DNA from: Microbaculum marinum
GTDB lineage: Bacteria; Pseudomonadota; Alphaproteobacteria; Rhizobiales; Tepidamorphaceae
DNA length: 64,000 nt
Assembly: GCF_042646165.1 (NCBI RefSeq)
Contig: NZ_JBHRTC010000007.1
Strand: one strand, 5' to 3'
This document shows, piece by piece, positions 1-8,764 of this stretch. A model generated the notes under the pieces. It saw only the letters and a program-made list of their open reading frames with translations. It was not told the origin of the DNA and ran no database searches. Position numbers and translations under genes: made by a program. The number at the start of each line of letters is the position of its first letter. Within the stretch, counting starts at the first letter, position 1.

Positions 1-1468
1 GGTCCTCGGCGTCGTGAAGGGCGACATCGGCGTGCGGCGGGGCCGCATCGTCGCCGTCGGCAAGGCCGGCAATCCCGACATCATGGACGGCGTCACGCCC
101 GGCCTCGTCGCAGGGCCGAACACCACGATGATCCACGGCGACCAGATGATCGTCACCCCCGGCGTCATCGAGGCGCACGCGCATTTCCTGTCGCCGCAGC
201 AGGTCTGGCATGCGTTGGCCGGCGGCTGTACGACGATGATCGGCATGTCGCCGGGCCCGCATTTCGACACGAGCTGCGCGGGACCGCACACGCTCGGCCG
301 GCTGATCCAGGCCGCCGACGAGTATCCGATCAACTTCGGCTTCCTGGGGCGCGGCTGCTCGGATCCCGGCGCGGTCACCGAAAGCGTGGCGGGCGGGGCG
401 CTCGGCGTGAAGATCCACGAGGACCTCGGCGCCTCGCCGGCGGTCATCGACGGCTGCCTGCGGGCTGCCGATGCCGCGGATTTCTCGGTGCACATCCACA
501 CCGACACGATCAACGAGTTCGGCTATTGCGAAGACACGATGGACGCCGTCGCCGGACGCACCATCCACATGTACCACACGGAAGGAGCAGGCGGGGGCCA
601 CGCGCCGGACATTCTGGCGGTGAACGGCTGGTCGAACGTGATCCCGTCGTCGACCAACCCGACCAATCCGTTCACGCCGGCGGCGCTCGAGGAAGGCGTG
701 CCGATGACGATGCTCGCCCACATGATGAGCTTCGAACTGCCGGAGGACGTGGCCTTCGCCGAGTGCCGGATCCGGCCGCAGACCATGGCGGCCGAGGACA
801 TGCTGCACGACATGGGCGCGATCTCGATCTTCGCGACCGATACGCAGGGCATGGGACGGCTGGCGGAGAACGCCACCAAGGCCTTCCAGCTCGCCTCCGT
901 GATGAAGGATCGCGTGGGCCGCCTCGCGGAAGAGAAGACCAAGGGCGCCGACAACGAGCGCATCCTGCGCTATCTCGCCAAGCTGACGATCAATCCGGCG
1001 ATCGGTGCGGGCATCGACAGCCATGTCGGCTCGATCGAGGCGGGCAAGCTCGCCGACCTCGTCGTCTGGCGGCGCGACCATTTCGCGGCGAAGCCTGAGA
1101 TGGTGATCAAGGCCGGCGAGATTGTCTGGTCGAAGATGGGCGACGGCAACGGCAGCTTCATCGGCGCCGAGCCGCTGGTCCAGCGGCCGATGTGGGGGGC
1201 GTTGGGCACCGCCAAGCACAAGGTCGGGTTCACCTTCGCCAGCCGGCTGGCAATCGACAACGGCGTACAGGCGCGGCTCGGCGTGCAGAAGGAGATCCTG
1301 CCGATCCGCTCGGTCCGGGCGCTGTCCAAGGCCGACATGATCCGCAATGCCGCCACCCCGAAGATCGCAGTCGATCCGCAGAGCTTCGCGGTCACGGCCG
1401 ACGGTGTCTCGATGGACTGTCCGCCCGTCACGAAAGTGCCGCTCGCCCGCAGCCATTTCCTGCGCTGA
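1..1468 (+). CDS. Urease alpha subunit-like protein (UreC family), 5' end outside window
   Basis: The open frame runs in from the left edge (first full codon at base 2), so the N-terminal part is missing. Counting from the GTG codon at 14, nearly all nickel-centre residues of urease alpha are present: H55 and H57 (HAH), the lysine that is carbamylated, K133, with H135 (KIHED), H162 (HTDT), H188 (HTEGAGGGH) and D276 (ATDTQ). The active-site flap differs: the segment aligned to VCHHLDP reads LAHMMSF, so the flap cysteine (Cys319 in Klebsiella numbering) is Ala235, the catalytic His320 is kept as H236, and the next His is Met. The urease alpha fold is clear; urea as substrate is inferred, and this could be a divergent paralog. 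A UreD-like gene follows 16 bases later, which supports a nickel enzyme needing assembly. Confidence 0.85.
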   Translation, partial: VLGVVKGDIGVRRGRIVAVGKAGNPDIMDGVTPGLVAGPNTTMIHGDQMIVTPGVIEAHAHFLSPQQVWHALAGGCTTMIGMSPGPHFDTSCAGPHTLGRLIQAADEYPINFGFLGRGCSDPGAVTESVAGGALGVKIHEDLGASPAVIDGCLRAADAADFSVHIHTDTINEFGYCEDTMDAVAGRTIHMYHTEGAGGGHAPDILAVNGWSNVIPSSTNPTNPFTPAALEEGVPMTMLAHMMSFELPEDVAFAECRIRPQTMAAEDMLHDMGAISIFATDTQGMGRLAENATKAFQLASVMKDRVGRLAEEKTKGADNERILRYLAKLTINPAIGAGIDSHVGSIEAGKLADLVVWRRDHFAAKPEMVIKAGEIVWSKMGDGNGSFIGAEPLVQRPMWGALGTAKHKVGFTFASRLAIDNGVQARLGVQKEILPIRSVRALSKADMIRNAATPKIAVDPQSFAVTADGVSMDCPPVTKVPLARSHFLR

Positions 1469-1484
1469 GCCGGCGCGACCGTCG

Positions 1485-2333
1485 GTGAACCGCGTCGTCG
1501 ACACACAGACCCTGCGGCCACTGTCTCCGCCGTGCGCGCTCGATCTCGCTGTGGACGTCGGCGCCGACGGACGCAGCCGTCTGCTGCGCAGGCGCGTCGC
1601 GTTCCCGTGGTCGATGGGCCGCGGGTTCGCGCCGGAGTGGCCCGGCGAGCCGATCCTCATCCTGCCGCAGGCCGCCGGCGCCGGCCTCCTGTCCGGTGAC
1701 GACGTCGAGCAGCGCCTCGAAATTCGATCCGGCGCCGCCGCGCGGCTGGAAAGCGCCGGCGCAACGATGGTGCATCGCGGCGACCGCGGCGCGGCCCGGT
1801 CACAGTGGCGGTTCCGGCTTCGGGAGGAGGCAGCTCTCGTCGTTGCCGCGGAACCCCACGTCCTGGCGTCGGGCTGCCGGCTGGAACTGCGGACCGACAT
1901 CGAGATCGAGGACGGCGCCAGCTTCATCGGCTTCGAGGGGATCTGTCACGCCGCCTCTCTGTCAGGATCCGAACCAGCCGGGGCGTGGTTTGCGGAGACA
2001 CGCGTAAGGCGGTTCGATGGCCGCACCCTGTTCGTCGACCGGCAGGAAGCGAAAGCGGACGATGCCGGGAGAGTGAAGGCGCTGCCGGGCGCGCCCTCGG
2101 CGTTCGGCACCGTTCTGGTTCTCGGACCGGCCGCCGACCGCTGCGGCATTGCTCCCGGCGCCCTCGAGTTGCCCGGCGTCTACGCGGCCGCGGCGGTGCT
2201 TCGAGCCGAGGCGGGACTGGCGGTGCGGATAGCTGCGCAGACCGGCGGCGCCCTGCGAACTGCCGGCAGGCAGCTGGTCAGCCGGGCTGCGTCGGCGCTG
2301 GGGCCGGCCTGGAGCCGAACGGCAATACGGTGA
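1485..2333 (+). CDS. ureD: UreD-like urease accessory protein
   Basis: Predicted protein of 282 residues from a GTG start 16 bases after the upstream urease alpha-like stop. It matches the general pattern of UreD/UreH, the chaperone that works with UreF and UreG to deliver nickel to apo-urease: an N-terminal strand-rich part, GDDVEQRLEI around residues 65-75, then repeated beta-strand segments with the AAARLESAGAT and FIGFEGI stretches. No ATG occurs near the N-terminus in this frame, so GTG is preferred. The tight spacing implies co-transcription with the urease-like gene. It is divergent from textbook UreD, and the assignment rests partly on position. ureE, ureF and ureG are not in the window. 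Confidence 0.65.
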   Translation: MNRVVDTQTLRPLSPPCALDLAVDVGADGRSRLLRRRVAFPWSMGRGFAPEWPGEPILILPQAAGAGLLSGDDVEQRLEIRSGAAARLESAGATMVHRGDRGAARSQWRFRLREEAALVVAAEPHVLASGCRLELRTDIEIEDGASFIGFEGICHAASLSGSEPAGAWFAETRVRRFDGRTLFVDRQEAKADDAGRVKALPGAPSAFGTVLVLGPAADRCGIAPGALELPGVYAAAAVLRAEAGLAVRIAAQTGGALRTAGRQLVSRAASALGPAWSRTAIR

Positions 2334-2378
2334 CCGCGCCGTCGGTCCCCAGGACCGCCAATCGCTCGAAACTGCCGG

Positions 2379-3089
2379 CTATTCGGCAGCGATGAGTTGA
2401 GCGGTGGATCGTTCGATCGTCTCCCAGACGCGGTCGGTCGACTGCAGGTCGGAGAAGATCGCTGCCATGTTGCTGAGCGTCGCGTTGTGCTCCCAGTCGG
2501 TATGGGTGGCGTTGCCGTCGGTGACGAAGATGACCTTGTAATTGAGCTGGTTCGCGTCGCGGGCCGTCGACTCGCAGCAGCAGTTGGTCAGGGTTCCGGT
2601 GATGATCAGCGTGTCGATGCCGGCCTCCTGAAGAATGTCGTGCAGGGGGCAGGTGCCGTGCACGAAGCCGCTGAACCTTGTCTTGTCGACCACCAGGTCG
2701 CCGTCGAGGACGTCCAGCCCCGGCCACAGGTCGTGGTCGTGCGATCCCGGCGTGAAGGCTTCCTTCAGGACGCCCGAATGCTCGCCCGACAGGGTATCCT
2801 CGTACCAGGCCGGCCAGCCGAGGGGCTCGTTCGCATCGTAAGTGAAGCGCAGATAGACGACCCGGCCACCCGCCTCCCGCAGCGCGGCGCTGATGCGATT
2901 GACGTTGTCCACAATTTCGCGGGCGACCGGAACCTCGACCGGCGCGCCTTCGCGCATGAATCCATTCTGAAGGTCGACCACCACATGAGCCGTCCGGGAC
3001 GGATCGATCCGGTCGAACAGGACATCACGGTCGCCGCGAAGCGCCCGCGAGCGGTCGCGGATTTCCTGTGGAATCTCAATCTTGTGCAT
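2379..3089 (-). CDS. Isochorismatase-family cysteine hydrolase
   Basis: Protein of 236 residues with the cysteine-hydrolase triad of the isochorismatase fold: D39 (VVVDLQNGF), K136 (VVDKTRFSGF) and C171 in TNCCCEST, which aligns with the TNVCVEST motif of RutB-type enzymes. The ATG at 3089 was chosen over the upstream frame extension because GGAGG lies eight bases before it. This family includes RutB, N-carbamoylsarcosine amidase, biuret and triuret hydrolases and nicotinamidase; the exact substrate cannot be read from sequence. Position next to urease-like genes makes a carbamoyl or ureido compound a reasonable guess (inference). It converges on the UreD-like gene and diverges from the AmiC-like gene. 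Confidence 0.8.
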   Translation of the reverse strand: MHKIEIPQEIRDRSRALRGDRDVLFDRIDPSRTAHVVVDLQNGFMREGAPVEVPVAREIVDNVNRISAALREAGGRVVYLRFTYDANEPLGWPAWYEDTLSGEHSGVLKEAFTPGSHDHDLWPGLDVLDGDLVVDKTRFSGFVHGTCPLHDILQEAGIDTLIITGTLTNCCCESTARDANQLNYKVIFVTDGNATHTDWEHNATLSNMAAIFSDLQSTDRVWETIERSTAQLIAAE

Positions 3090-3209
3090 TGCTTGACCTC
3101 CGCCTCTTGCGAAGCGGTGCGGCACCGACCATCGCCAGCCCGGCGTCGAACTTCCACTCGGGCTGCGGCCTCCACACCCTGCTTCGCCGCCGATTGATTT
3201 CAAAGTGGA

Positions 3210-3222
3210 TAGTTGAACTATG
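3210..3222. promoter_or_regulatory. Perfect palindrome, candidate MarR-type operator
   Basis: ATAGTTGAACTAT is a perfect palindrome about a central G. It lies in an AT-rich patch of the 232-base space between the divergent hydrolase (start 3089) and AmiC-like gene (start 3322). Size and position suit a MarR dimer, and a MarR gene starts at 4505. Binding by that regulator is inference. Confidence 0.45.
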
Positions 3223-3321
3223 AATTATCACCTTGAAACATAGTGCGATGCAACAAATAATTGATGCGGTGCGGCAGACTTCGGGCGAAGTCGTGTCGGA
3301 CGGCAACGGACCTGGTGGCAG

Positions 3322-4365
3322 ATGCGTATCGGATTGCTGCAGCCCTACTCCGGACCATGCGCAATCTGGCGTATCGGCGGGCAGGCGTGCGCGGCGCTGG
3401 GGGCCTGCGAGCCGGTGGCGGGCCGGGTCGAGGACGACACGCCGGTCGAACTCGTTCCTGCCGATTGCGGCTACACCCTGGAATCGGCCACTGAAGCCGC
3501 GCTCTACCTGCGGGACGTCGAAAACGTCGATCTGGTGGTCGGCATGCAGCCCAGCCACCAGCGCAACGCCGTATCCCGCGCCCTCGGTGGCCAGGTGGCC
3601 TACATCTATACGCCGGAATACGAAGGCGGCTGGTGCGGCCCCGGGGCGATCCCGATCGGGGTCTCGGGCTGGGAAGTGCTCGGTCCCGGCGTGAACTGGC
3701 TGCACGAGAAGCGCAAGGTGCGTCGCTGGTTCTTCGTCGGTAACGACTATCTGTGGCCCCGTGCGGCGCACGCGGCCGCGGTGGCGAGCATCCACGCTTC
3801 GGGCGCGCAGCTGGTCGGCACCTCCTTCCTGCCGTTCGGCACCCAGACCTACGACCGGCTGTTTCGAGAGATCAGGGCGTGCCGGGCCGACGGCGTCATC
3901 GTCGTGCTGTTGGGGGAGGAAAGCGTGCGTTTCCACCGCGCCTTCGGCGAGGTGGGACTGGCACGCAGGATCGCCCGGTTCTGCCTGGCCTGCGACGAGA
4001 CGCTGCTGTGGGCGCTCGACGCCGGGGCTGCCCAGAACCTGTACGCCTGCCAACCCTATTTCTGGGGTGTGCCTTCGCCGGAGCGCGATTCGATGATCGA
4101 CCGGTACAAGTCGGCGTTCGGCCCGGCCCAGCCGCCGGTCACCTCCTTGACGATCGGCATCTACGACGGGGTCCGTCTGGCCCGGGCGCTGGGGCGTGTC
4201 GCCGAGAGGCCGGACCGCGCCTCCATTGCCCGTCTGGTGCGCAACGGTTTCGATCGGAATTCGGCGCTGCGGCTGCTCGGATTTCCCGCCCATGGCGCAG
4301 GGGGCTACCGCCTGACGCTCGCCGTCTCCGACGGCCACACCTTCCGGCCGCGTCTGATCGCCTAG
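3322..4365 (+). CDS. AmiC/UrtA-like type I periplasmic-binding-fold protein without signal peptide
   Basis: Protein of 347 residues. The ATG leads straight into the first beta strand (MRIGLLQPYSG), and no hydrophobic leader is coded upstream in this frame. The fold is that of the branched-chain amide/urea binders (AmiC, UrtA, FmdD): YTPEYEGGWC corresponds to the YPVQYEG region, and GNDYLWPRAAH to the SDYVFPRTA region of UrtA. AmiC of Pseudomonas is a cytoplasmic amide sensor, whereas UrtA and FmdD are exported transporter components. The missing leader favours a cytoplasmic ligand sensor (inference). No ABC transporter genes or AmiR-like antiterminator lie beside it. Next to a urease-like gene, an amide or urea-type ligand is plausible. 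Initiation is weakly marked by GGTGG before the ATG. Confidence 0.75.
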   Translation: MRIGLLQPYSGPCAIWRIGGQACAALGACEPVAGRVEDDTPVELVPADCGYTLESATEAALYLRDVENVDLVVGMQPSHQRNAVSRALGGQVAYIYTPEYEGGWCGPGAIPIGVSGWEVLGPGVNWLHEKRKVRRWFFVGNDYLWPRAAHAAAVASIHASGAQLVGTSFLPFGTQTYDRLFREIRACRADGVIVVLLGEESVRFHRAFGEVGLARRIARFCLACDETLLWALDAGAAQNLYACQPYFWGVPSPERDSMIDRYKSAFGPAQPPVTSLTIGIYDGVRLARALGRVAERPDRASIARLVRNGFDRNSALRLLGFPAHGAGGYRLTLAVSDGHTFRPRLIA

Positions 4366-4504
4366 AAAATCCAGAATTATCCCGCCGTCGGCCCGCGACA
4401 CCGCGTCCGCTTTGTCTTTGTTGAACCCGCCGCAATCGCATATTACTTAATCGAATGATTTGATTCTCAACTGTGTCAGAAGAAACTATTCCCGGAGGCG
4501 ACGC

Positions 4505-4933
4505 ATGTCTGGAGCGAGATCTGTGACGAAGTTCGATGAGAAGCTCGTGTGGATGCTGGCTCGCGCCAACAGGCGTCTCGAACACGAACTCGAGCGGGAG
4601 CTGAAGCCGCGAGGCGTTCCTCTCGAACAGTTCCGGGCCCTGGAAGCCCTGCACCAGCGGGGACCGATGCCGATGAGCGAACTGGCGGAGGCAGCCTTCG
4701 TGGAGCGTTCGACGATGACCAAGATCGTCGACCGGATGGTGGCGGCCGGCCACGTCTTCCGGGCTCCCGACGAGGAAGACCGCCGCCGGATCAATATCGT
4801 CCCGACCGACGAGGGCCTGGCGCTTCACGACAAGCTTTCGGCCATTTCGGTCGACCTCGAGGAGCGGATCACCCGCATTCTCGACGAGCCGCGCACCCAG
4901 ACCCTGCGCCGGCTGCTCGCCTCGCTCGCCTGA
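4505..4933 (+). CDS. MarR-family transcriptional regulator
   Basis: Protein of 142 residues with the MarR winged helix: a recognition region around STMTKIVDRMVAAG followed by the wing GHVFRAPDEEDRRRINIVPT. GGAGG lies five to nine bases before the chosen ATG; an in-frame ATG at 4460 lacks such a site. MarR proteins bind palindromic operators as dimers and release DNA on binding small aromatic or amide-like ligands or on oxidation. It probably controls the adjoining AmiC-like gene and the divergent hydrolase (inference from position and the palindrome at 3210-3222). The 139-base upstream space is AT-rich and carries repeated GATT/AATC half sites near 4449-4465, which could be its own operator. 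Confidence 0.85.
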   Translation: MSGARSVTKFDEKLVWMLARANRRLEHELERELKPRGVPLEQFRALEALHQRGPMPMSELAEAAFVERSTMTKIVDRMVAAGHVFRAPDEEDRRRINIVPTDEGLALHDKLSAISVDLEERITRILDEPRTQTLRRLLASLA

Positions 4934-5095
4934 CGACGGATCCCGATGATAAAGACGCTGCATCGGCCGGTATGCGGGCGATCGACCACGCCCAGGCAAT
5001 GTTGACCCGAATCGCGCATCCTCTTGCCGCGACGGGAGTTTTTCGTTCCTACTTCCAAAATCGGGCAGGGGATTGTAGGTTTGTATCCGTGGAAA

Positions 5096-5172
5096 CTCCC
5101 CGTAGCTCAGCAGGATAGAGCACAGGATTCCTAATCCTGGGGTCAGAGGTTCGAATCCTCTCGGGGAGGCCA
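5096..5172 (+). tRNA. tRNA-Arg (anticodon CCT)
   Basis: A full cloverleaf can be drawn: acceptor CTCCCCG (5096-5102) pairs with CGGGGAG (5162-5168); the anticodon arm CAGGATTCCTAATCCTG gives anticodon CCT, reading AGG; the T arm contains GGTTCGAATCC. G5169 is the discriminator and CCA is encoded (5170-5172). Confidence 0.97.
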
Positions 5173-5371
5173 TCGATTCCCGCGCTGCCAGACATCGGGA
5201 TCGCGCATCATTCCGGAGCGATGGGTATTTCAGGCCGGCGACCTGCCGCCGACATTTCCACGGCCGGACAGTCCGGCCATCCCGAACCGGGTGGAATGCT
5301 TGGCTTGCAGCAGTTCCGGACCCATATGGGCAATCGGACAGCCGAAACGACCGCCGGGGAAGGACAACAGG

Positions 5372-6184
5372 TTGCGCGGCACGATCGCACTGGCAACTCT
5401 GACACTTTCTGCCGGGGCGTTGGTGCCGCCGGCATGGGGCGAGGCCCTGGATTGCCCGCCCCAGCCGAACGAACGGGTACGGGTATCGGAGGTGATCGAC
5501 GGGGACACGATTGCGCTGGAAGACGGCCGGATCGTGCGGCTTGTCGGGATACTGGCGCCAAAGGCGGAACTGTCCGGCGCCTCCGAGGAGGAGCGCCGGT
5601 TCGCGAAGGCAGCGCAGGAAGCTCTCGCCAGGGCGGTTCGAGGGTCGGATCTGGGACTGGCGACGAGCGGCGGCCGCCACGACCGCCACGGCCGGCTCCT
5701 CGCCCACGCGTTCATTGCCGGTGACCGGCACCGCTGGCTTCAAGGACTGATGATCGATCAAGGACTTGCGCGGGCACACGCAGCTGTCGACAACTCCCGG
5801 TGCGTCAGGGTATTGCTGGACCGCGAAGCGGTGGCGCGGGCCGCCTCACGTGGCCTTTGGGCCGGCCCGCTCGGCCAGGTGCGCGCGGCGGAGGCGCCTG
5901 AGGAACTTGCCGAGGAGGTGGGCCGTTATGCAATCGTTGAAGGTCGGGTGATATCGGTCGGTGAGAGGCCGCAGAGGACCTACCTCAATTTCGGCACGTA
6001 CTGGAGCGAGGATTTCACAGCGTTCGTGGATCGCCGCGATGTGCAGCGGTTCACGGACGAGGGATTCGTTCTCGGGGACCTCGAAGGACGCCGCGTGCGG
6101 GTGCGCGGCTGGGTCGGCGAGGACAGGGGACCTGTCATTCACATGAAGCGTCCGGAGCAGTTGGAGCTTGTCGGCGAAGAATAG
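5372..6184 (+). CDS. Secreted thermonuclease-family (SNase-like) protein
   Basis: Protein of 270 residues from a TTG start (5372) that gives a clean signal peptide: LRGTIALATLTL, a hydrophobic core, then PPAWG. An ATG at 5291 in frame would add 27 residues ahead of the leader and is less likely. The staphylococcal-nuclease fold is shown by RVSEVIDGDTIALEDGRIVRLVGI and by DRHGRLLAHAF, corresponding to the DRYGR motif; ASRGLWAG matches the usual C-terminal GLW. A further 80 residues follow with an OB-like pattern. It would act in the periplasm on nucleic acid, though catalytic competence is uncertain: the conserved arginine in RLVGI appears shifted. Its end overlaps the next gene by 17 bases, which suggests coupled expression. 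Confidence 0.8.
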   Translation: MRGTIALATLTLSAGALVPPAWGEALDCPPQPNERVRVSEVIDGDTIALEDGRIVRLVGILAPKAELSGASEEERRFAKAAQEALARAVRGSDLGLATSGGRHDRHGRLLAHAFIAGDRHRWLQGLMIDQGLARAHAAVDNSRCVRVLLDREAVARAASRGLWAGPLGQVRAAEAPEELAEEVGRYAIVEGRVISVGERPQRTYLNFGTYWSEDFTAFVDRRDVQRFTDEGFVLGDLEGRRVRVRGWVGEDRGPVIHMKRPEQLELVGEE

Positions 6185-7670
6185 CATTGTCGGGCGGGCA
6201 CGGACCGCGGCCGGACTTCCGGTGCTCGGCCTCGCGCTGGCACTGGCCGTTGCCGGCTGCGCCAATGGCCGGCTCTCCGACGGAAGTCTGGTGGTTGCCA
6301 CCCCCCAGGCGGCGCCGGCGAACGCGGGATTCGACCAGCGGGAGATCAACCTCGGCCGCAGCGAGCACCCCAAGATCGTCAAGGCGTTCGGCGGAACCTA
6401 CGCCGATCCGAAGCTGCAGAAATACCTCGACACGACGGTGGCGGCATTGAGCCGGGCGTCCGACCGTCCCGACCTGTCGTACACGGTGACCGTGCTGAAC
6501 TCTCCGACGATAAATGCCTTCTCGCTGCCCGGTGGCTATATCTACGTGACGCGCGGCCTGCTGGCGCTGGCCAACGACAGCTCCGAGGTCGCAAACGTCC
6601 TGGCGCACGAGATGGCCCACATCACCTCGCGCCACGCCATCGCGCGCGAAGAGGAAGCCAATTCCGCGGCCGTGATGAGCCAGGTCGTCACCGACGTGAT
6701 ACAGGATCCGGAGGCCGGGCAGGCGGCGCTGGCGCTCACCAAGGGGCGCCTCGCCCAGTTCTCCCGCCAGCAGGAACTCGATGCCGACGTCATCGGCATC
6801 CGGATGGCGGCGAAGGCGGGATATGACCCCGAGGGATCCGTCGCATTCCTGCGGGCGCTCGAACGGCAGACCGAACTTCACTCGAAAACGCTGAATCAGG
6901 TCTACGACGCCGGCCGGGTCGACATCTTCGCGAGCCACCCGGCGACGCCGCAGCGGATCCTGGCCGCCGAGCGCGAGGCGATGCAGGTGGGCCGCAGCGC
7001 CGACATGCAGCGCGACCGGGACAGCTATTTCGCGGTGATCAACGGTCTTCCCTACGGCGACGACCCCAGAGAGGGCTTCGTGCAGGGACGCACCTTCGTG
7101 CATCCGGAACTGGGCATCACCTTCACGATGCCCGAGGGCTACGGCCTGGAAAACACGTCGCGGGCGGTCGTCGGCTTTTCGGAAGCCGGAGACATCATCC
7201 GCTTCGATGCGGTCGCCGTGCCGAGCACCGTATCGCTGTCGGACTACCTGGCGGCGGACGCGGTGCGCGGCGGCCAGGTCACCGACATCCGGCCGATGAC
7301 CGTTAACGGTCTGGCGGCCGCGACCGCAACCGTAGGGGGCGAGGGGTGGGACTTCAAGGTCGCCGCGATCCGAGGCGAGGGCAACCGCGTCTACCGGTTC
7401 ATTCTTGCCTCGCGCGAACTCGATTTCGCCCGGGTCAACGAGCTGATGAGCGCTGCCCAGAGCTTCCGCATCATTCCCAAGGAAGAGGCCCGGGCGGTGC
7501 GGCCGCAGCGCATCGACATCGTGACCGTGCAACCGGGCGAGACGGTGGAAACCCTGTCGGCGCGCATGGCCTTCGACAACCATCAGGTGGAAAGGTTCCG
7601 GGCCCTCAACGGTCTGACGGCCGGCGACCGGCTCAGCGCCGGTCAACTGGTCAAGATCGTTATACGCTGA
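6168..7670 (+). CDS. M48-family zinc metalloprotease lipoprotein with C-terminal LysM-like domain
   Basis: Protein of 500 residues from a TTG start inside the end of the nuclease gene. A lipobox (VAGC, Cys31) after a hydrophobic stretch predicts a lipoprotein. The M48 catalytic site is HEMAH at 147-151 with the third ligand in QQELDAD (E203). The middle third resembles the uncharacterised region of BepA/LoiP-type proteases. The last ~50 residues (TVQPGETVETLSARM... AGQLVKI) look like a LysM peptidoglycan-binding module. Such proteases survey outer-membrane protein assembly or degrade misfolded envelope proteins; that role here is inference. It converges on the rpoH gene, with 80 bases between them. 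Confidence 0.88.
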   Translation: MSAKNSIVGRARTAAGLPVLGLALALAVAGCANGRLSDGSLVVATPQAAPANAGFDQREINLGRSEHPKIVKAFGGTYADPKLQKYLDTTVAALSRASDRPDLSYTVTVLNSPTINAFSLPGGYIYVTRGLLALANDSSEVANVLAHEMAHITSRHAIAREEEANSAAVMSQVVTDVIQDPEAGQAALALTKGRLAQFSRQQELDADVIGIRMAAKAGYDPEGSVAFLRALERQTELHSKTLNQVYDAGRVDIFASHPATPQRILAAEREAMQVGRSADMQRDRDSYFAVINGLPYGDDPREGFVQGRTFVHPELGITFTMPEGYGLENTSRAVVGFSEAGDIIRFDAVAVPSTVSLSDYLAADAVRGGQVTDIRPMTVNGLAAATATVGGEGWDFKVAAIRGEGNRVYRFILASRELDFARVNELMSAAQSFRIIPKEEARAVRPQRIDIVTVQPGETVETLSARMAFDNHQVERFRALNGLTAGDRLSAGQLVKIVIR

Positions 7671-7750
7671 GCCGGTTCCGGGCGAAGAACCCGAAGGTTC
7701 ACCTGTTCTGCCGGTTCGTGCCGATCGGGACGAAGCCAGGCCTACTGCGC

Positions 7751-8614
<864 letters not shown>

Positions 8615-8641
8615 GGCATCAAACCGGCATTCACTCCTTGA

Positions 8642-8664
8642 GGCCGTTCAAGATAAGAACGGCC
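8642..8664 (-). promoter_or_regulatory. Hairpin in rpoH leader
   Basis: GGCCGTTC (8642-8649) and GAACGGCC (8657-8664) form a perfect 8-bp stem with a 7-base loop, 28-50 bases upstream of the annotated rpoH start and directly before AAGGAG. There is no T tract, so it is unlikely to be a terminator; an RNA thermosensor or processing element is possible. Confidence 0.45.
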
Positions 8665-8689
8665 GACATGCGAGCACGGTTCACCAATC

Positions 8690-8725
8690 AAAGCAGAAAA
8701 GCCGCCCGGCTTGAAGCCGGGCGGC
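8690..8725 (-). terminator. Rho-independent terminator after carD
   Basis: A 10-bp GC stem, GCCGCCCGGC (8701-8710) with GCCGGGCGGC (8716-8725), lies 40 bases past the carD stop. On the minus strand it is followed by TTTTCTGCTTT. Stem, 5-base loop and T-rich tail fit an intrinsic terminator and separate carD from rpoH. Confidence 0.8.
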
Positions 8726-8764
8726 ACGCAGAGCGGGTATGCAAATAGTAAAAGTCGCGTGAAC

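Noticed and set aside
7681..7700. GAACC-CGAA-GGTTC hairpin between the M48 and rpoH genes
   Set aside because: Only a 5-bp stem and no T tract; too weak to call a terminator.
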